Part shown: positions 50,319 through 59,192 of the stretch, one piece after another | How the letters are laid out: every line of letters starts with the position of its first letter | Numbering within the stretch: the stretch's first letter is position 1 | DNA from: CAG-217 sp963605415 | Lineage (GTDB): Bacteria; Bacillota; Clostridia; Oscillospirales; Acutalibacteraceae | Length of the DNA stretch: 64,000 nucleotides | Direction: 5' to 3' | NCBI GenBank assembly: GCA_963605415.1 | Contig: CAVCUL010000001.1 | Span: forward strand, 183,199 to 247,198 | The notes under the pieces: generated by a model | Told to the model about the DNA's origin: nothing | The model's database searches: none | Seen by the model: the letters and a program-made list of their open reading frames with translations, nothing else | Translations under genes and position numbers: made by a program

Positions 50319-51986
50319 TTATTTTGTTTGCGCTTTCTCTTTTTTGTGCGCTTTCTTCTGCTGTTTTGCCAGATAGCGGGCGTTCTCCCGGTCAAAGTCC
50401 AGCCCTTTCTTTTGGCAGCGGGCGCGCAGCTTTTCCAGTCGCTTCTCCTCGGCCAGAGCGGCGGCCTCCTGTGCCTCCCGCTTGGCCTCCTCTACCGGAT
50501 CTACCCATGTGAGACCGTTCTCCTCTGCCTGGCGGCGCTTGCGCTCCATCAGGGCGGCGGTCACAGCAGGCAGATCCTTTTCTACTTTGATCTGAGACAC
50601 CATCAGCGCCAGCACCAGCCCGCCGATGGCTTCAAAGCCCAGGAAGCACCAGATAATGGCACTCTGGCAGGCGACGTTCTGGGTATTGTACACACCGGGA
50701 GACACCAACTGTGGCGCCATATAACCGGTGGAAGACAGCATACTGTTAAAAATAGAGGTGGCAATCCCGGCAGACACCGTGGTAATCACCGTATAAACCG
50801 AACCAGACAACCCGTCTACCCGAAAGCCGTTTTTGTACTCCAAAGTATCCAGTATATCTGCAATCAAGGACATAAAAATATACGCAATAGGCACATATCC
50901 CATATTCTTGATAAACTGGCCAATGAGTACAATAATCATCTGCCGGGGGAAAAGGAAGCAAATGCCGGAGCCGATGGCATACACCACCAGCCCCACGGCG
51001 GTCAGGTTCTTTTTGCCGAACTTTTTGGCCAAGGGCCACACCGCCAGCATACCGATCCCCATAGGCAGGCCGCCCAGGGCATTGACCAGGGTTTGGGTAA
51101 TGCCGTCGCTGTACGTACCCAGCACCCAGTTGCAGTAGTACGGCAGAGCGATGTTGCGGCAGTTGCCGCAGATGTTGAAAATCAGGTAAAAACCCATGAT
51201 CAGCAGCCAATATTTATCTGTAAACATCGCTTTCAGCTGCCGACCCACCGGCACCTTTTCCTGCACACCGGCAGTCAGATTCTCCTCTGTCACCCGCTCC
51301 CGGGTAAAGAAGTACATCAGGATCACGCAGGGGAAGATCAGCACCGCAAAAATGCTCATTACTAAAATCCACTTACTCTTATCTACCCCGATGGCCGGCA
51401 TCACCAGCATGGGAATCAGCAGTGCCACGATAATGCCCGTGCCCGCCACATTGGCAATGTTGTTAAACACACTCAGCTGGGTGCGCTGCATAGAGTTGCG
51501 GCTGGCGTTCGGCACCAGCAGATTGCTGCTGATAAAGAACATGGTAAAGGCCACAGCGCAGTAGAAATTATAGGTAAGCATCACCCAGATTACCTGGCCG
51601 GTTTCGCTCCAGTTGGGCACCATAAACAGCAACAACGCAGAAATGGTCAACAGCGGCGCAGACATTAAAATATACGGCCGCAGCTTACCCTGTCGAGAAC
51701 AGGTACGGTCAATAATCATACCCATAATCACATTGGTAATGGCATCCAAAATCTTGGACACAATCGGGTACATAATGAGAAAGCCACCGCCCAGCCACTT
51801 GGTGGCGCCCATTACATCTGTATAATACACATTTAGATATTGTGCCACCAGCGCCTGAAACAGAAAGGGACCCAAAGGCGCAAACAGATAGCCCACCCAT
51901 TTTTCTGCCGAAGACACATTGCGGCTTTTGATCTTGCTGTCCAGCTGCGGGCTGTTCCAAATGCGGCTTTTGCTTAATATTGCCAT
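50319..51986 (-). CDS. GPH-family sugar symporter with long C-terminal cytoplasmic tail
   Basis: Transporter of 555 residues. Twelve helices fill residues 35-460, with GPFLFQALVAQYLNVYYTDVMGATKW (part: VAQYLNVYYTDVMG), DAITNVIMGMIIDRT and a DTLEYKNGFRVDGLSGSVY block, which parallels DYGEYKNGERNE of MelB-type proteins. The last 95 residues are charged and helical (EEAKREAQEAAALAEEKRLE ... KKAHKKEKAQ) and probably form a coiled coil in the cytoplasm, longer than in typical family members. It follows the beta-mannosidase by 12 bases, so it probably imports beta-mannosides. Confidence 0.82.
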   Translation of the reverse strand: MAILSKSRIWNSPQLDSKIKSRNVSSAEKWVGYLFAPLGPFLFQALVAQYLNVYYTDVMGATKWLGGGFLIMYPIVSKILDAITNVIMGMIIDRTCSRQGKLRPYILMSAPLLTISALLLFMVPNWSETGQVIWVMLTYNFYCAVAFTMFFISSNLLVPNASRNSMQRTQLSVFNNIANVAGTGIIVALLIPMLVMPAIGVDKSKWILVMSIFAVLIFPCVILMYFFTRERVTEENLTAGVQEKVPVGRQLKAMFTDKYWLLIMGFYLIFNICGNCRNIALPYYCNWVLGTYSDGITQTLVNALGGLPMGIGMLAVWPLAKKFGKKNLTAVGLVVYAIGSGICFLFPRQMIIVLIGQFIKNMGYVPIAYIFMSLIADILDTLEYKNGFRVDGLSGSVYTVITTVSAGIATSIFNSMLSSTGYMAPQLVSPGVYNTQNVACQSAIIWCFLGFEAIGGLVLALMVSQIKVEKDLPAVTAALMERKRRQAEENGLTWVDPVEEAKREAQEAAALAEEKRLEKLRARCQKKGLDFDRENARYLAKQQKKAHKKEKAQTK

Positions 51987-51998
51987 AACCGCCCCTCC

Positions 51999-54536
51999 TT
52001 ACAGTTTTACATCCTTGCTCAGTTTACCATGATGCATGGCGTTGGCAATGTTGACAGGCGACAGATACACCTTGATCCGCTTGGCCGCTGCGTGCAGCGG
52101 GTCCCGATCAAAGGGCACATCGCTCAGGCTCTTGACCCGAATGCTCTCCGCCAGCTGGCGCAGGGTACAGCACGGGTCTGCCGCCAGAGTCACCATGTGA
52201 CTTTGTCCCGGCAGCAGGTCAAAATAGTTGTCGCTAAATGGCAATGAAGTGCAGCGACTCTCCAAATACACCAGCCGGGCAAACCGATCGGCGGTCACCG
52301 TCAGGCGCAATTGGTCTTTGCAGATCTCAACCTTGGTGTGCAGCTTGGCACCGGGTAGCTGCAAGCGCTTTTCCTGATCGAAAAGCACCGTCTTTTGTTG
52401 CAGGCAGGCACCGTTTTGCATTAAGCGCACCGCCAAACCGGTGCAGCGCAGGTTATACTTTTTGCGCAGGGGCGCCATTTCCCGGGAAAAGGCCACCGCA
52501 TTTTCCAGCGGCGACAGCAGCAGATCCTTGCTTTCCTTCTCCAGCGTGCCGGTAACAAAGTCGAACAGCTCGTACTCCACCGTCACCGTCTGGGAAGCGT
52601 TCAGGTCGTTGAGCACATATACATCAAATCGGTCCTTGCTGTCCTCTACGGACACAGACAGAGGCGCGTTGAACCGCCGTGCGCCGTATTGCAGCGCCTT
52701 GTAATTGCCGTAGTAGTCCAGACCGGACCATGAGCACACGCCCCAGCAATCGTTAAACTGCCAGTACATGGCGCCGTTGCACTGCCCCTTGTGGCGGCGC
52801 CAGTGCTCGGTGGCGTCTGCAATGCAGGTGTCCTGGGTCACTTGGGACAGATAGATATAATTCCAAAATCGCCGGGGCAAATGGAAGCGAGAGGCAATGT
52901 AATACACCATCTTGTCATTGCCGCTGGCGCACTTTTGGTGCAGGTTGAATACCGGGCTGTTCAGGGCATAATCCCCGGGCTTTGCGTACTGGCGAATGGC
53001 CTTGGCATCCGGCAGGCTCTCAAAGCCGAACTCGCTGCAAAAGCGGGTCATGCGCTTGCGGTAATACTGCATAGGCTGCAAGCCATGCCACACACCCCAC
53101 AGGTGGGTGTCGCCTACATTGTCGCTGTACACGCCCTCATTATGGGCAATGCCCACCGGCGAGCCGGGAGTGTACGGCGTGTCCGGATCCACCGCCCGAA
53201 TTTCCGGCTCCAAAATCTCATAAAAGAACTTTTCCGTCCACTGCACATATTTTTGCATATGCACCCAGGCCATGTGCATATCTTCAATTTCGTTATTGCC
53301 GCACCACACCGCCAGGCTGGGGTGGTGGCACAGCCGCTGCACCTGGGCGTGCACCTCGGTCTTTACATTCTCCAGAAATGTCGGCAGGAAGAAGGGGTAC
53401 GCCTGGCAGGCAAAGCCAAAGTCCTGCCACACCAGCAGACCCCGCCGATCGCAGGCGTCATAAAACGCGTCAGACGCATAGTAACCGCCGCCCCACACCC
53501 GCAGCATATTCAGGTTGGCGAACTGGGCAGCGTCCAGCAGTGCCTCCAACTTTTTCTCATCAAAACGGGTAATGAAGCTGTCCGGTGGGATCAAATTGGA
53601 GCCTTTGATAAACAGGGGCACCCCGTTTAAGCGGAACTGGAAATTCATACCATATTGGTCCCGCTCCCGGTTCAGTTCAATGGTGCGCAGACCAACGCGC
53701 TTTTCCGCCCGGTCCAGTTCTTTCTTTTTCGCCGTCAGCACCGCCGCCACCGTGTACAGGGGCTGGCTATCCTTGCCGGACAGCTCCCGGGTCCACCACA
53801 GCTGGGGGTTTTCAATTTCAAACACAGCCTGAGTGCCTTTTGCCGTCAGCACCGTGCCGTCCGGGCAGATCACCTGCAAGGTGCAGGTACAGTCGCCATA
53901 CTGCTCCACTTGGGCCTTGGCGGTAATGACCGCCCCATCGCCCTGCACCTGCTGGCGCACGGAAAGTTGCGCAACCCGGGCCGTATGTACAAAGTCCAGC
54001 CCGATTTCCTTGGTAATACCGCTCACCGGCAGCACCGGGCCCCAGTCCCAGCCAAAATGGCATTGGGGTTTGCGGATATGAACAATACCGTTCTGGCCGT
54101 TGGAATTCATAGGGGTCGTACACTTTTTATACGCCGCGCTTACATACTCCACCGGCGAGTAAAAATGAACAGTCAGAGTGTTCTCCCCTGCCTGCAAAAT
54201 CTCTTTTACCGACACTCGATAGGGCACAAAACAATTTTCGCCATGCAGAACCCGGTGGCCATTGAGAACCACATCACATACAGTGTCCAGCATATCACAG
54301 CAAAGGTACACCGCGTCCGCTTGCAGTTGCGCTTCCGTTAAAACAAACTGTTTTTCGTACACCCAGTCGGCGTGGCCTACCCAGCCTACTTCTTTTTCGT
54401 TCATACCCACAAACGGGTCCGGGATTTTGCCGGCTGCCATCAGGTCTAAGAAGTTGCATCCCGGCACCTTGGCTGGCAGCCAATTCCCATGATCCGCCCG
54501 GCGAAAGCGCCAGTCCCCGGTTAATGTCTGATACAT
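51999..54536 (-). CDS. GH2 beta-mannosidase
   Basis: Enzyme of 845 residues without a signal peptide, for intracellular cleavage of non-reducing beta-mannose. A jelly-roll N-terminal domain (GDWRFRRADHGNWLPAKVPG) is followed by Ig-like domains and a TIM barrel from about 300. The acid/base is Glu416 in WCGNNE and the nucleophile Glu502 in CSEFGFES, matching GH2 beta-mannosidases; RVWGGGYY is also family-typical. It leads an operon with the symporter, divergent from a TetR gene that probably controls both. Natural substrates may be mannan- or N-glycan-derived oligosaccharides. Confidence 0.92.
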   Translation of the reverse strand: MYQTLTGDWRFRRADHGNWLPAKVPGCNFLDLMAAGKIPDPFVGMNEKEVGWVGHADWVYEKQFVLTEAQLQADAVYLCCDMLDTVCDVVLNGHRVLHGENCFVPYRVSVKEILQAGENTLTVHFYSPVEYVSAAYKKCTTPMNSNGQNGIVHIRKPQCHFGWDWGPVLPVSGITKEIGLDFVHTARVAQLSVRQQVQGDGAVITAKAQVEQYGDCTCTLQVICPDGTVLTAKGTQAVFEIENPQLWWTRELSGKDSQPLYTVAAVLTAKKKELDRAEKRVGLRTIELNRERDQYGMNFQFRLNGVPLFIKGSNLIPPDSFITRFDEKKLEALLDAAQFANLNMLRVWGGGYYASDAFYDACDRRGLLVWQDFGFACQAYPFFLPTFLENVKTEVHAQVQRLCHHPSLAVWCGNNEIEDMHMAWVHMQKYVQWTEKFFYEILEPEIRAVDPDTPYTPGSPVGIAHNEGVYSDNVGDTHLWGVWHGLQPMQYYRKRMTRFCSEFGFESLPDAKAIRQYAKPGDYALNSPVFNLHQKCASGNDKMVYYIASRFHLPRRFWNYIYLSQVTQDTCIADATEHWRRHKGQCNGAMYWQFNDCWGVCSWSGLDYYGNYKALQYGARRFNAPLSVSVEDSKDRFDVYVLNDLNASQTVTVEYELFDFVTGTLEKESKDLLLSPLENAVAFSREMAPLRKKYNLRCTGLAVRLMQNGACLQQKTVLFDQEKRLQLPGAKLHTKVEICKDQLRLTVTADRFARLVYLESRCTSLPFSDNYFDLLPGQSHMVTLAADPCCTLRQLAESIRVKSLSDVPFDRDPLHAAAKRIKVYLSPVNIANAMHHGKLSKDVKL

Positions 54537-54661
54537 TTGCCTTCCCCCTCAAGTCAAATCCTTCAATAAAAGCACACTGCTCAATTCTAACCAAAGGACG
54601 TGGCTGTGTGTCGGCAGCGTGCAAATTAGGCAACACCGTGTTGCATTTCCATTCTATCTGT

Positions 54662-54690
54662 ATTATACTGAAACCGTTGCCAAAGCGCAA
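54662..54690 (-). promoter_or_regulatory. Promoter of the beta-mannosidase operon
   Basis: On the minus strand TTGCGC (54685-54690), 17 bases, TATAAT (54662-54667). The predicted leader is about 120 bases. Confidence 0.6.
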
Positions 54691-54703
54691 CCGATAATTT
54701 TAA

Positions 54704-54722
54704 TGTTTATGAAAGATAAACA
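54704..54722. promoter_or_regulatory. Candidate TetR operator
   Basis: Perfect dyad TGTTTAT-GAAAG-ATAAACA between the divergent beta-mannosidase and TetR genes, 14 bases upstream of the beta-mannosidase -35 box and 34 bases before the regulator's ATG. Confidence 0.6.
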
Positions 54723-54755
54723 ACACATTCTTTCAATTTGTCGTGGGGGAACGAT

Positions 54756-55307
54756 ATGCAAAATGATTTTCGTGTGCGTATAACCAAAAATTTGATTAAA
54801 GAAAGCTTTTTAGAATTGCTGCAGGAAAAACCAATGCGCACCATTACAGTCAAAGAACTGGCAGCCAGGGCACATATCAATCGAGCCACCTTTTATGCTC
54901 ATTATGAGAACATCTACACCTTGCTGGAGGATGTAAAAAGCGAATTTATCGGCGGGCTGATGAACAGCATAGACACCTTTACCAACCAAGACTCCATTGA
55001 GGATCTGTTTCGTACCATCTGCCGCTATGCCGCAGAGCACCAAAAGCACTGCCAGCTGCTGTTTGGCAAAAACGGCGACTTTGGCCTGGCCAGCCGCATT
55101 GTAGAACTGGTGCGACCGCGCACCATCGCCCTGTGGAAAGAGGCTGGCGGTCGAGACGAAGAAAAACTCAATTATCACTATACCTATGTGGCCTATGGCG
55201 GCCTGGCCGTAATCCGGGACTGGATCCAAAGCGGCGCCAGCCAATCCCCGGAATACATCGCCGACTTTATCGTCCAAAACGGCAAAAAAGACATTTTGCA
55301 GTATTAA
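54756..55307 (+). CDS. TetR/AcrR-family transcriptional regulator
   Basis: Repressor-type protein of 183 residues. The N-terminal HTH is clear: TKNLIKESFLELLQEKPMRTITVKELAARAHINRATFYAHYENIYTLLED, in part ITVKELAARAHINRATFYAHY. The C-terminal ligand domain resembles the TetR_C_7/DhaS group. ATG 54756 has GGGGGA five bases upstream. It is divergent from the mannosidase-symporter operon, so it probably senses a mannoside or metabolite and controls that operon and itself. Confidence 0.85.
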   Translation: MQNDFRVRITKNLIKESFLELLQEKPMRTITVKELAARAHINRATFYAHYENIYTLLEDVKSEFIGGLMNSIDTFTNQDSIEDLFRTICRYAAEHQKHCQLLFGKNGDFGLASRIVELVRPRTIALWKEAGGRDEEKLNYHYTYVAYGGLAVIRDWIQSGASQSPEYIADFIVQNGKKDILQY

Positions 55308-55315
55308 ATCCACAT

Positions 55316-55352
55316 AAAAAGGACCTGTGCACACATGGCACAGGTCCTTTTT
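55316..55352. terminator. Bidirectional terminator, TetR gene/khpA
   Basis: Perfect 15-bp stem AAAAAGGACCTGTGC/GCACAGGTCCTTTTT with a 7-base loop between two converging genes. It also ends the ylxM-ffh-rpsP-khpA transcript. Confidence 0.9.
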
Positions 55353-55367
55353 ATTTACGCTTTTTGA

Positions 55368-55601
55368 TCAGTCGATCTCCACCGCGATTTTCTCGTCGCA
55401 GCGGGTGGCGGCAGCGCGCATAACCACGCGAATGGCCTTTGCAATGCGGCCCTGCTTGCCGATGACCCGACCCATATCACTCTCTGCTACATGCAGGTGA
55501 TACACGATCACGCCCTCTTCGTCCGGCTGATCCACCTCTACCGTGACAGCGTCCGGCTGATCCACCAGACCACGGGTGATGGCTACCAATAGTTCTTCCA
55601 A
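55368..55601 (-). CDS. khpA: KH-domain RNA-binding protein KhpA (YlqC)
   Basis: Protein of 77 residues consisting of one KH domain with the GxxG loop in VIGKQGRIAKAIRVVMRAAA. It usually pairs with KhpB/Jag and binds many RNAs, affecting cell division and elongation. It lies between rpsP and the inserted mannoside cassette, where rimM normally follows. Confidence 0.9.
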   Translation of the reverse strand: MEELLVAITRGLVDQPDAVTVEVDQPDEEGVIVYHLHVAESDMGRVIGKQGRIAKAIRVVMRAAATRCDEKIAVEID

Positions 55602-55645
55602 GAAAACACCTCCATATTAGTTCCTGCAAACGGGCAAAGAACTAA

Positions 55646-55888
55646 TTATAAAATGCCTTCCTTCTTCAGAATAGCCTTCACGGTGTCGGTGGGCTGTGCG
55701 CCGTTGGCGATCCATTTCTTGGCCTTCTCGCCGTCGATCTTCACCTCAGCGGGATCCACCATGGTGTTGTAAGTGCCGATCTCCTCAATGAAGCGGCCGT
55801 TGCGGGGATATCTGGAATCTGCCACAACTACACGATAGAACGGTGCCTTCTTTGCGCCCATGCGGCGCAGTCTGATTTTTACTGCCAT
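55646..55888 (-). CDS. rpsP: 30S ribosomal protein S16
   Basis: Protein of 80 residues, full length: VKIRLRRMGAKKAPFYRVVVADSRYPRNGRFIEEIGTYNT (key part: RMGAKKAPFYRVVVADSR). It binds 16S rRNA early in 30S assembly. GGAGGT precedes the ATG. Confidence 0.97.
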   Translation of the reverse strand: MAVKIRLRRMGAKKAPFYRVVVADSRYPRNGRFIEEIGTYNTMVDPAEVKIDGEKAKKWIANGAQPTDTVKAILKKEGIL

Positions 55889-55959
55889 TTTTGTTACCTC
55901 CGTAAAAAATAAGTAATAATGAATTTATATAACCAAAAAGTTTTTGGCAATAGATAAGG

Positions 55960-57357
55960 TTAGAACCCAAAGGGGTTGGAGCCGCCGTTTTTGCCCATCA
56001 TACGCTGGGCCATCTCCGGGTTTTGGCTCATCATGCGGCGCATTTTCTTGCTCATTTTGGGGCCGCCCTTGCCGCCGCCAAACTGCTTGACCATCTTTTG
56101 CATCTGCTTAAACTGGGACAGCAGTCGGTTCACATCCTCCACCTGCATACCGCAGCCGGCGGCGATACGCCGCTTTCTGGAGGGGTTAATGATCTCCGGC
56201 TTGGTGCGCTCCTCCACGGTCATAGAATAGATAATGGAGCGGAAGCGGTTAAATGCGCCCTCGTCAATATCCTCGTCCTTGATCTTGGAGCCGATTCCCG
56301 GCAGCATCTTAATGGTATCCCGCAGGGAGCCCATCCGCTCGATCTGATCGAACTGATCCAGCAGGTCGTTCAGATCAAATTTATTCTTTGCCAGCTTGCG
56401 CTCCAGCTCTGCCGCCTTTTTCTCGTCCAGGGTCATCTCTGCCCGCTCAATGAGAGAGAGCACATCGCCCATACCCAGAATACGGGAGGCCATACGGCTG
56501 GGGTGGAAAGTCTCCAGCTGGTCCAGTTTTTCGCCGGTGCCGATGAATTTAATGGGCTTGCCGGTCACGGCACGCACGGACAATGCCGCACCGCCGCGGG
56601 TGTCGCCGTCCAGCTTCGTCAGGATCACGCCGTCAATGCCCAGCGCCTCATTAAAGCTCTTGGCCACATTCACAGCGTCCTGACCGGTCATGGCGTCGAT
56701 CACCAGCAGGATCTCGTGGGGATGAACGGTGGAGCGAATGTTTTGCAGCTCCGCCATCAGCGCCTCGTCCACATGCAGACGGCCGGCGGTATCCAGCAAC
56801 ACATAGTCGTTGCCGTGGTCCCGGGCGTACTTCACTGCCTCACCGGCAATGGTCACCGGGTTCTCCGTGCCCATTTCAAACACAGGCACATCCACCTGGG
56901 CGCCTACCACCTGTAGCTGTTTAATGGCTGCCGGTCGATACACATCGCAGGCCACCAGCAAGGGGCGATGCCCTTCTTTCTTCAACTTCTTTGCCAGTTT
57001 GGCAGAGTGGGTGGTTTTACCGCTGCCCTGCAAGCCGCACATCATCACAACCGTGGGCGGATGATTGGCAATGGCCAGCCGGGACTCCGTGCCGCCCATC
57101 AACTCCGTCAACTCCTCGTTGACGATCTTGATGACCATTTGGCCGGGGGTCAGGGACTCCATCACATCCGCGCCGATGGCACGCTGGGTCACCTTAGCGG
57201 TGAACTCCTTGGCCACCTTATAGTTGACATCCGCCTCCAGGAGCGCCATACGCACCTCGCGCATGGCTTCCTTTACATCGGACTCTGTAAGCTTGCCCTT
57301 GGCACGCAGTTTTTTAAACGAATTTTCCAGCCGTTCGCTGAGTCCTTCAAATGCCAA
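55960..57357 (-). CDS. ffh: Signal recognition particle protein Ffh
   Basis: SRP54 GTPase of 465 residues that targets membrane proteins cotranslationally. N domain, G domain with GLQGSGKTTHSAKLA, DTAGRL and TKLDGDTRGGAALS, then an M domain rich in Met and Lys (MQKMVKQFGGGKGGPKMSKKMRRMMS, in part KMSKKMRRMMSQNPEM) that binds 4.5S RNA and signal peptides. TTG start with GGAAG upstream. It follows ylxM by 23 bases. Confidence 0.97.
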   Translation of the reverse strand: MAFEGLSERLENSFKKLRAKGKLTESDVKEAMREVRMALLEADVNYKVAKEFTAKVTQRAIGADVMESLTPGQMVIKIVNEELTELMGGTESRLAIANHPPTVVMMCGLQGSGKTTHSAKLAKKLKKEGHRPLLVACDVYRPAAIKQLQVVGAQVDVPVFEMGTENPVTIAGEAVKYARDHGNDYVLLDTAGRLHVDEALMAELQNIRSTVHPHEILLVIDAMTGQDAVNVAKSFNEALGIDGVILTKLDGDTRGGAALSVRAVTGKPIKFIGTGEKLDQLETFHPSRMASRILGMGDVLSLIERAEMTLDEKKAAELERKLAKNKFDLNDLLDQFDQIERMGSLRDTIKMLPGIGSKIKDEDIDEGAFNRFRSIIYSMTVEERTKPEIINPSRKRRIAAGCGMQVEDVNRLLSQFKQMQKMVKQFGGGKGGPKMSKKMRRMMSQNPEMAQRMMGKNGGSNPFGF

Positions 57358-57380
57358 GTTCTACACTTCCATTCTCATTA

Positions 57381-57743
57381 TCATTCGCAAAGATAGGCGG
57401 TCAGGGTCTTAATCCGGGCCACATTGTCGTTGATCTCCCGGGACAGCGTGTGCGACAGGTTATATTCGTTAATGGCCTCAGCGCACTGCTCGATCTCTTC
57501 CAGTCCCTGCTTCAAGGCCTCAAACTTCTTGGCCAGGCCCAGGCGGCTCTCCATCTCAAACAGCTGGTTCTCCGCCCGCTTAATGGCATCGCGCACACCC
57601 TGGCGGGTAATGCCCTCATTCTCTGCGATCTCCGAAAGCGAAAGGTCCTCGTCATAGTAATACACCAAAAAATCGTGCTGCTTTTGGGTCAGCATTTCGC
57701 CGTAGAAATCCAGCAAAAAGGAAACTTCCAAATTCTTGGCCAA
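57381..57743 (-). CDS. ylxM: YlxM/p13-like helix-turn-helix protein
   Basis: Protein of 120 residues with a sigma-factor region-4-like HTH: LTQKQHDFLVYYYDEDLSLSEIAENEGITRQGVRDAIKRAE (part: LSLSEIAENEGITRQGVRD). It is conserved beside ffh and may modulate SRP. TTG start with GGGGAGGG. It begins the operon behind a consensus promoter. Confidence 0.9.
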   Translation of the reverse strand: MAKNLEVSFLLDFYGEMLTQKQHDFLVYYYDEDLSLSEIAENEGITRQGVRDAIKRAENQLFEMESRLGLAKKFEALKQGLEEIEQCAEAINEYNLSHTLSREINDNVARIKTLTAYLCE

Positions 57744-57770
57744 GGACGCCCTCCCCTTTCTTATCCCTAT

Positions 57771-57800
57771 TTGCTGTAAAGTGAAATCTCTTTACAGCAA
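57771..57800 (-). other. 5'-end hairpin of the ylxM-ffh mRNA
   Basis: TTGCTGTAAAG/CTTTACAGCAA, a perfect 11-bp stem with an 8-base loop, beginning at the predicted transcription start (about 57799). It could protect the transcript from 5' decay. Confidence 0.55.
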
Positions 57801-57805
57801 GGGGT

Positions 57806-57834
57806 ATTATACTAAAACAGCACCGCCTTGTCAA
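57806..57834 (-). promoter_or_regulatory. Consensus promoter of ylxM-ffh-rpsP-khpA
   Basis: On the minus strand TTGACA (57829-57834), 17 bases, TATAAT (57806-57811). Confidence 0.8.
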
Positions 57835-57983
57835 CCGCTCCCGGCATATTTTTTACAACAAAATTTAGCAAAAAAGCCTTGACACAAGGTGTGGTACACC
57901 GCAAAAAAGCCACCCCCACCGGGTAGTGGTGCGCCTTGCGCAAAACAAATAAAGCAATTTGTTTACAAAATCGACACAAATCA
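57835..57983. other. Intergenic stretch between divergent promoters
   Basis: No gene. It holds short GC-rich inverted repeats (GGTGT-GGT-ACACC near 57889 and a GTGG-rich stretch to about 57940) without a T-run. Function unknown. Confidence 0.35.
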
Positions 57984-58013
57984 TTGACAACCTGTCGCTC
58001 TATACATTATAAT
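57984..58013 (+). promoter_or_regulatory. Promoter of the decarboxylase beta/gamma genes
   Basis: TTGACA (57984-57989), 18 bases, TATAAT (58008-58013). Confidence 0.75.
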
Positions 58014-58046
58014 AATCGAAGTCCAAAATACACGGAGGTACTGTAC

Positions 58047-59180
58047 ATGAATCCATTGCATGAATTTGCAGCGCTGTTCTCCAACTTCGCTAACATTGAT
58101 CCCCGTATGATCGTGATGTGGGTGGTTGGCGGCGTGCTGGTCTACCTTGCTATTAAAAAAGAAATGGAGCCCACCCTGCTGCTACCCATGGGCTTCGGCA
58201 CCATTTTGGTGAATCTGCCCCTGAGCGGCGCCATTACACAGGCCGGATCGGAAGAGGGTCCCATATCCGTCCTTTTTGACGCAGGCATTGCCAACGAGCT
58301 GTTCCCGCTGCTGCTGTTTATCGGCATCGGCGCTATGATTGACTTTGGCCCGCTGCTGAAGAACCCGTGGCTGATGCTCTTTGGCGCAGCTGCTCAGTTC
58401 GGTATTTTCTTCACATTTTTTGTGGCCGGCTTCCTATTTGACATTGAAGACGCCGCCTCCATCGCTATTATCGGTGCAGCCGACGGCCCCACCTCCATCT
58501 TTGTGGCCAACACCCTGCATTCCAAGTATCTGGGTGCTATTATGGTGGCTGCCTACTCCTATATGGCACTGGTGCCCATTATCCAGCCGCCGGTGATTAA
58601 AGCCGTAACCTCCAAGAAAGAGCGGCTGATCCGTATGAAATACCACGCAGGTGATGTAAGCAAAACCACCAAAATCGTATTTCCCATCGTGGTCACTGCC
58701 GTAGCCGGCTTGGTAGCGCCCAAGTCCGTTGCGCTGGTAGGCTTCCTGATGTTCGGTAATCTGATCCGTGAGTGCGGCGTGCTCAACCAGCTGTCTGAGA
58801 CAGCACAGAATGCCTTTGCCAACACCATCACTATTTTGCTGGGTCTGACCGTTGCCGCCAAAATGCACTATCAGGACTTTGTGACCTGGGAGACCCTGAT
58901 GATCCTGGGCCTGGGCCTGGTTGCCTTTATCTTTGACACCGTAGGCGGCGTGGTCTTTGCCAAGTTCATCAACCTGTTCCTGCCCAAGGAAAAGAAGATC
59001 AACCCCATGATCGGTGCAGCCGGTATTTCCGCATTCCCCATGAGCGGGCGTGTGGTCAACCAAATGGGCCTGAAAGAGGACCCGCAAAACTTCCTGCTGA
59101 TGTATTCCATCAGCGTCAATGTTTCCGGCCAGATCGCCTCCGTTATTGCCGGTGGTCTGATCCTGACCCTGGTATCATAA
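58047..59180 (+). CDS. Na+-translocating decarboxylase beta subunit
   Basis: Integral membrane protein of 377 residues that couples decarboxylation of a carboxybiotin intermediate to Na+ export (OadB/GcdB/MmdB family). GIGAMIDFGPLLKNPW, the conserved IIGAADGPTSIFVA (key Asp), YSYMALVPIIQPP and AGISAFPMSGRVVN are present. ATG 58047 has GGAGG eight bases upstream; the longer open frame from 57936 is upstream of the promoter. The alpha carboxyltransferase and biotin carrier are not in the window, so the substrate (oxaloacetate, methylmalonyl-CoA or glutaconyl-CoA) is unknown. Confidence 0.93.
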   Translation: MNPLHEFAALFSNFANIDPRMIVMWVVGGVLVYLAIKKEMEPTLLLPMGFGTILVNLPLSGAITQAGSEEGPISVLFDAGIANELFPLLLFIGIGAMIDFGPLLKNPWLMLFGAAAQFGIFFTFFVAGFLFDIEDAASIAIIGAADGPTSIFVANTLHSKYLGAIMVAAYSYMALVPIIQPPVIKAVTSKKERLIRMKYHAGDVSKTTKIVFPIVVTAVAGLVAPKSVALVGFLMFGNLIRECGVLNQLSETAQNAFANTITILLGLTVAAKMHYQDFVTWETLMILGLGLVAFIFDTVGGVVFAKFINLFLPKEKKINPMIGAAGISAFPMSGRVVNQMGLKEDPQNFLLMYSISVNVSGQIASVIAGGLILTLVS

Positions 59181-59192
59181 GGAGGATATTGT

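Noticed and set aside
49611..51365. 584-residue open frame on the plus strand
   Set aside because: It runs antisense across rimM and the symporter, which are both clear genes, and crosses their terminator and promoter.
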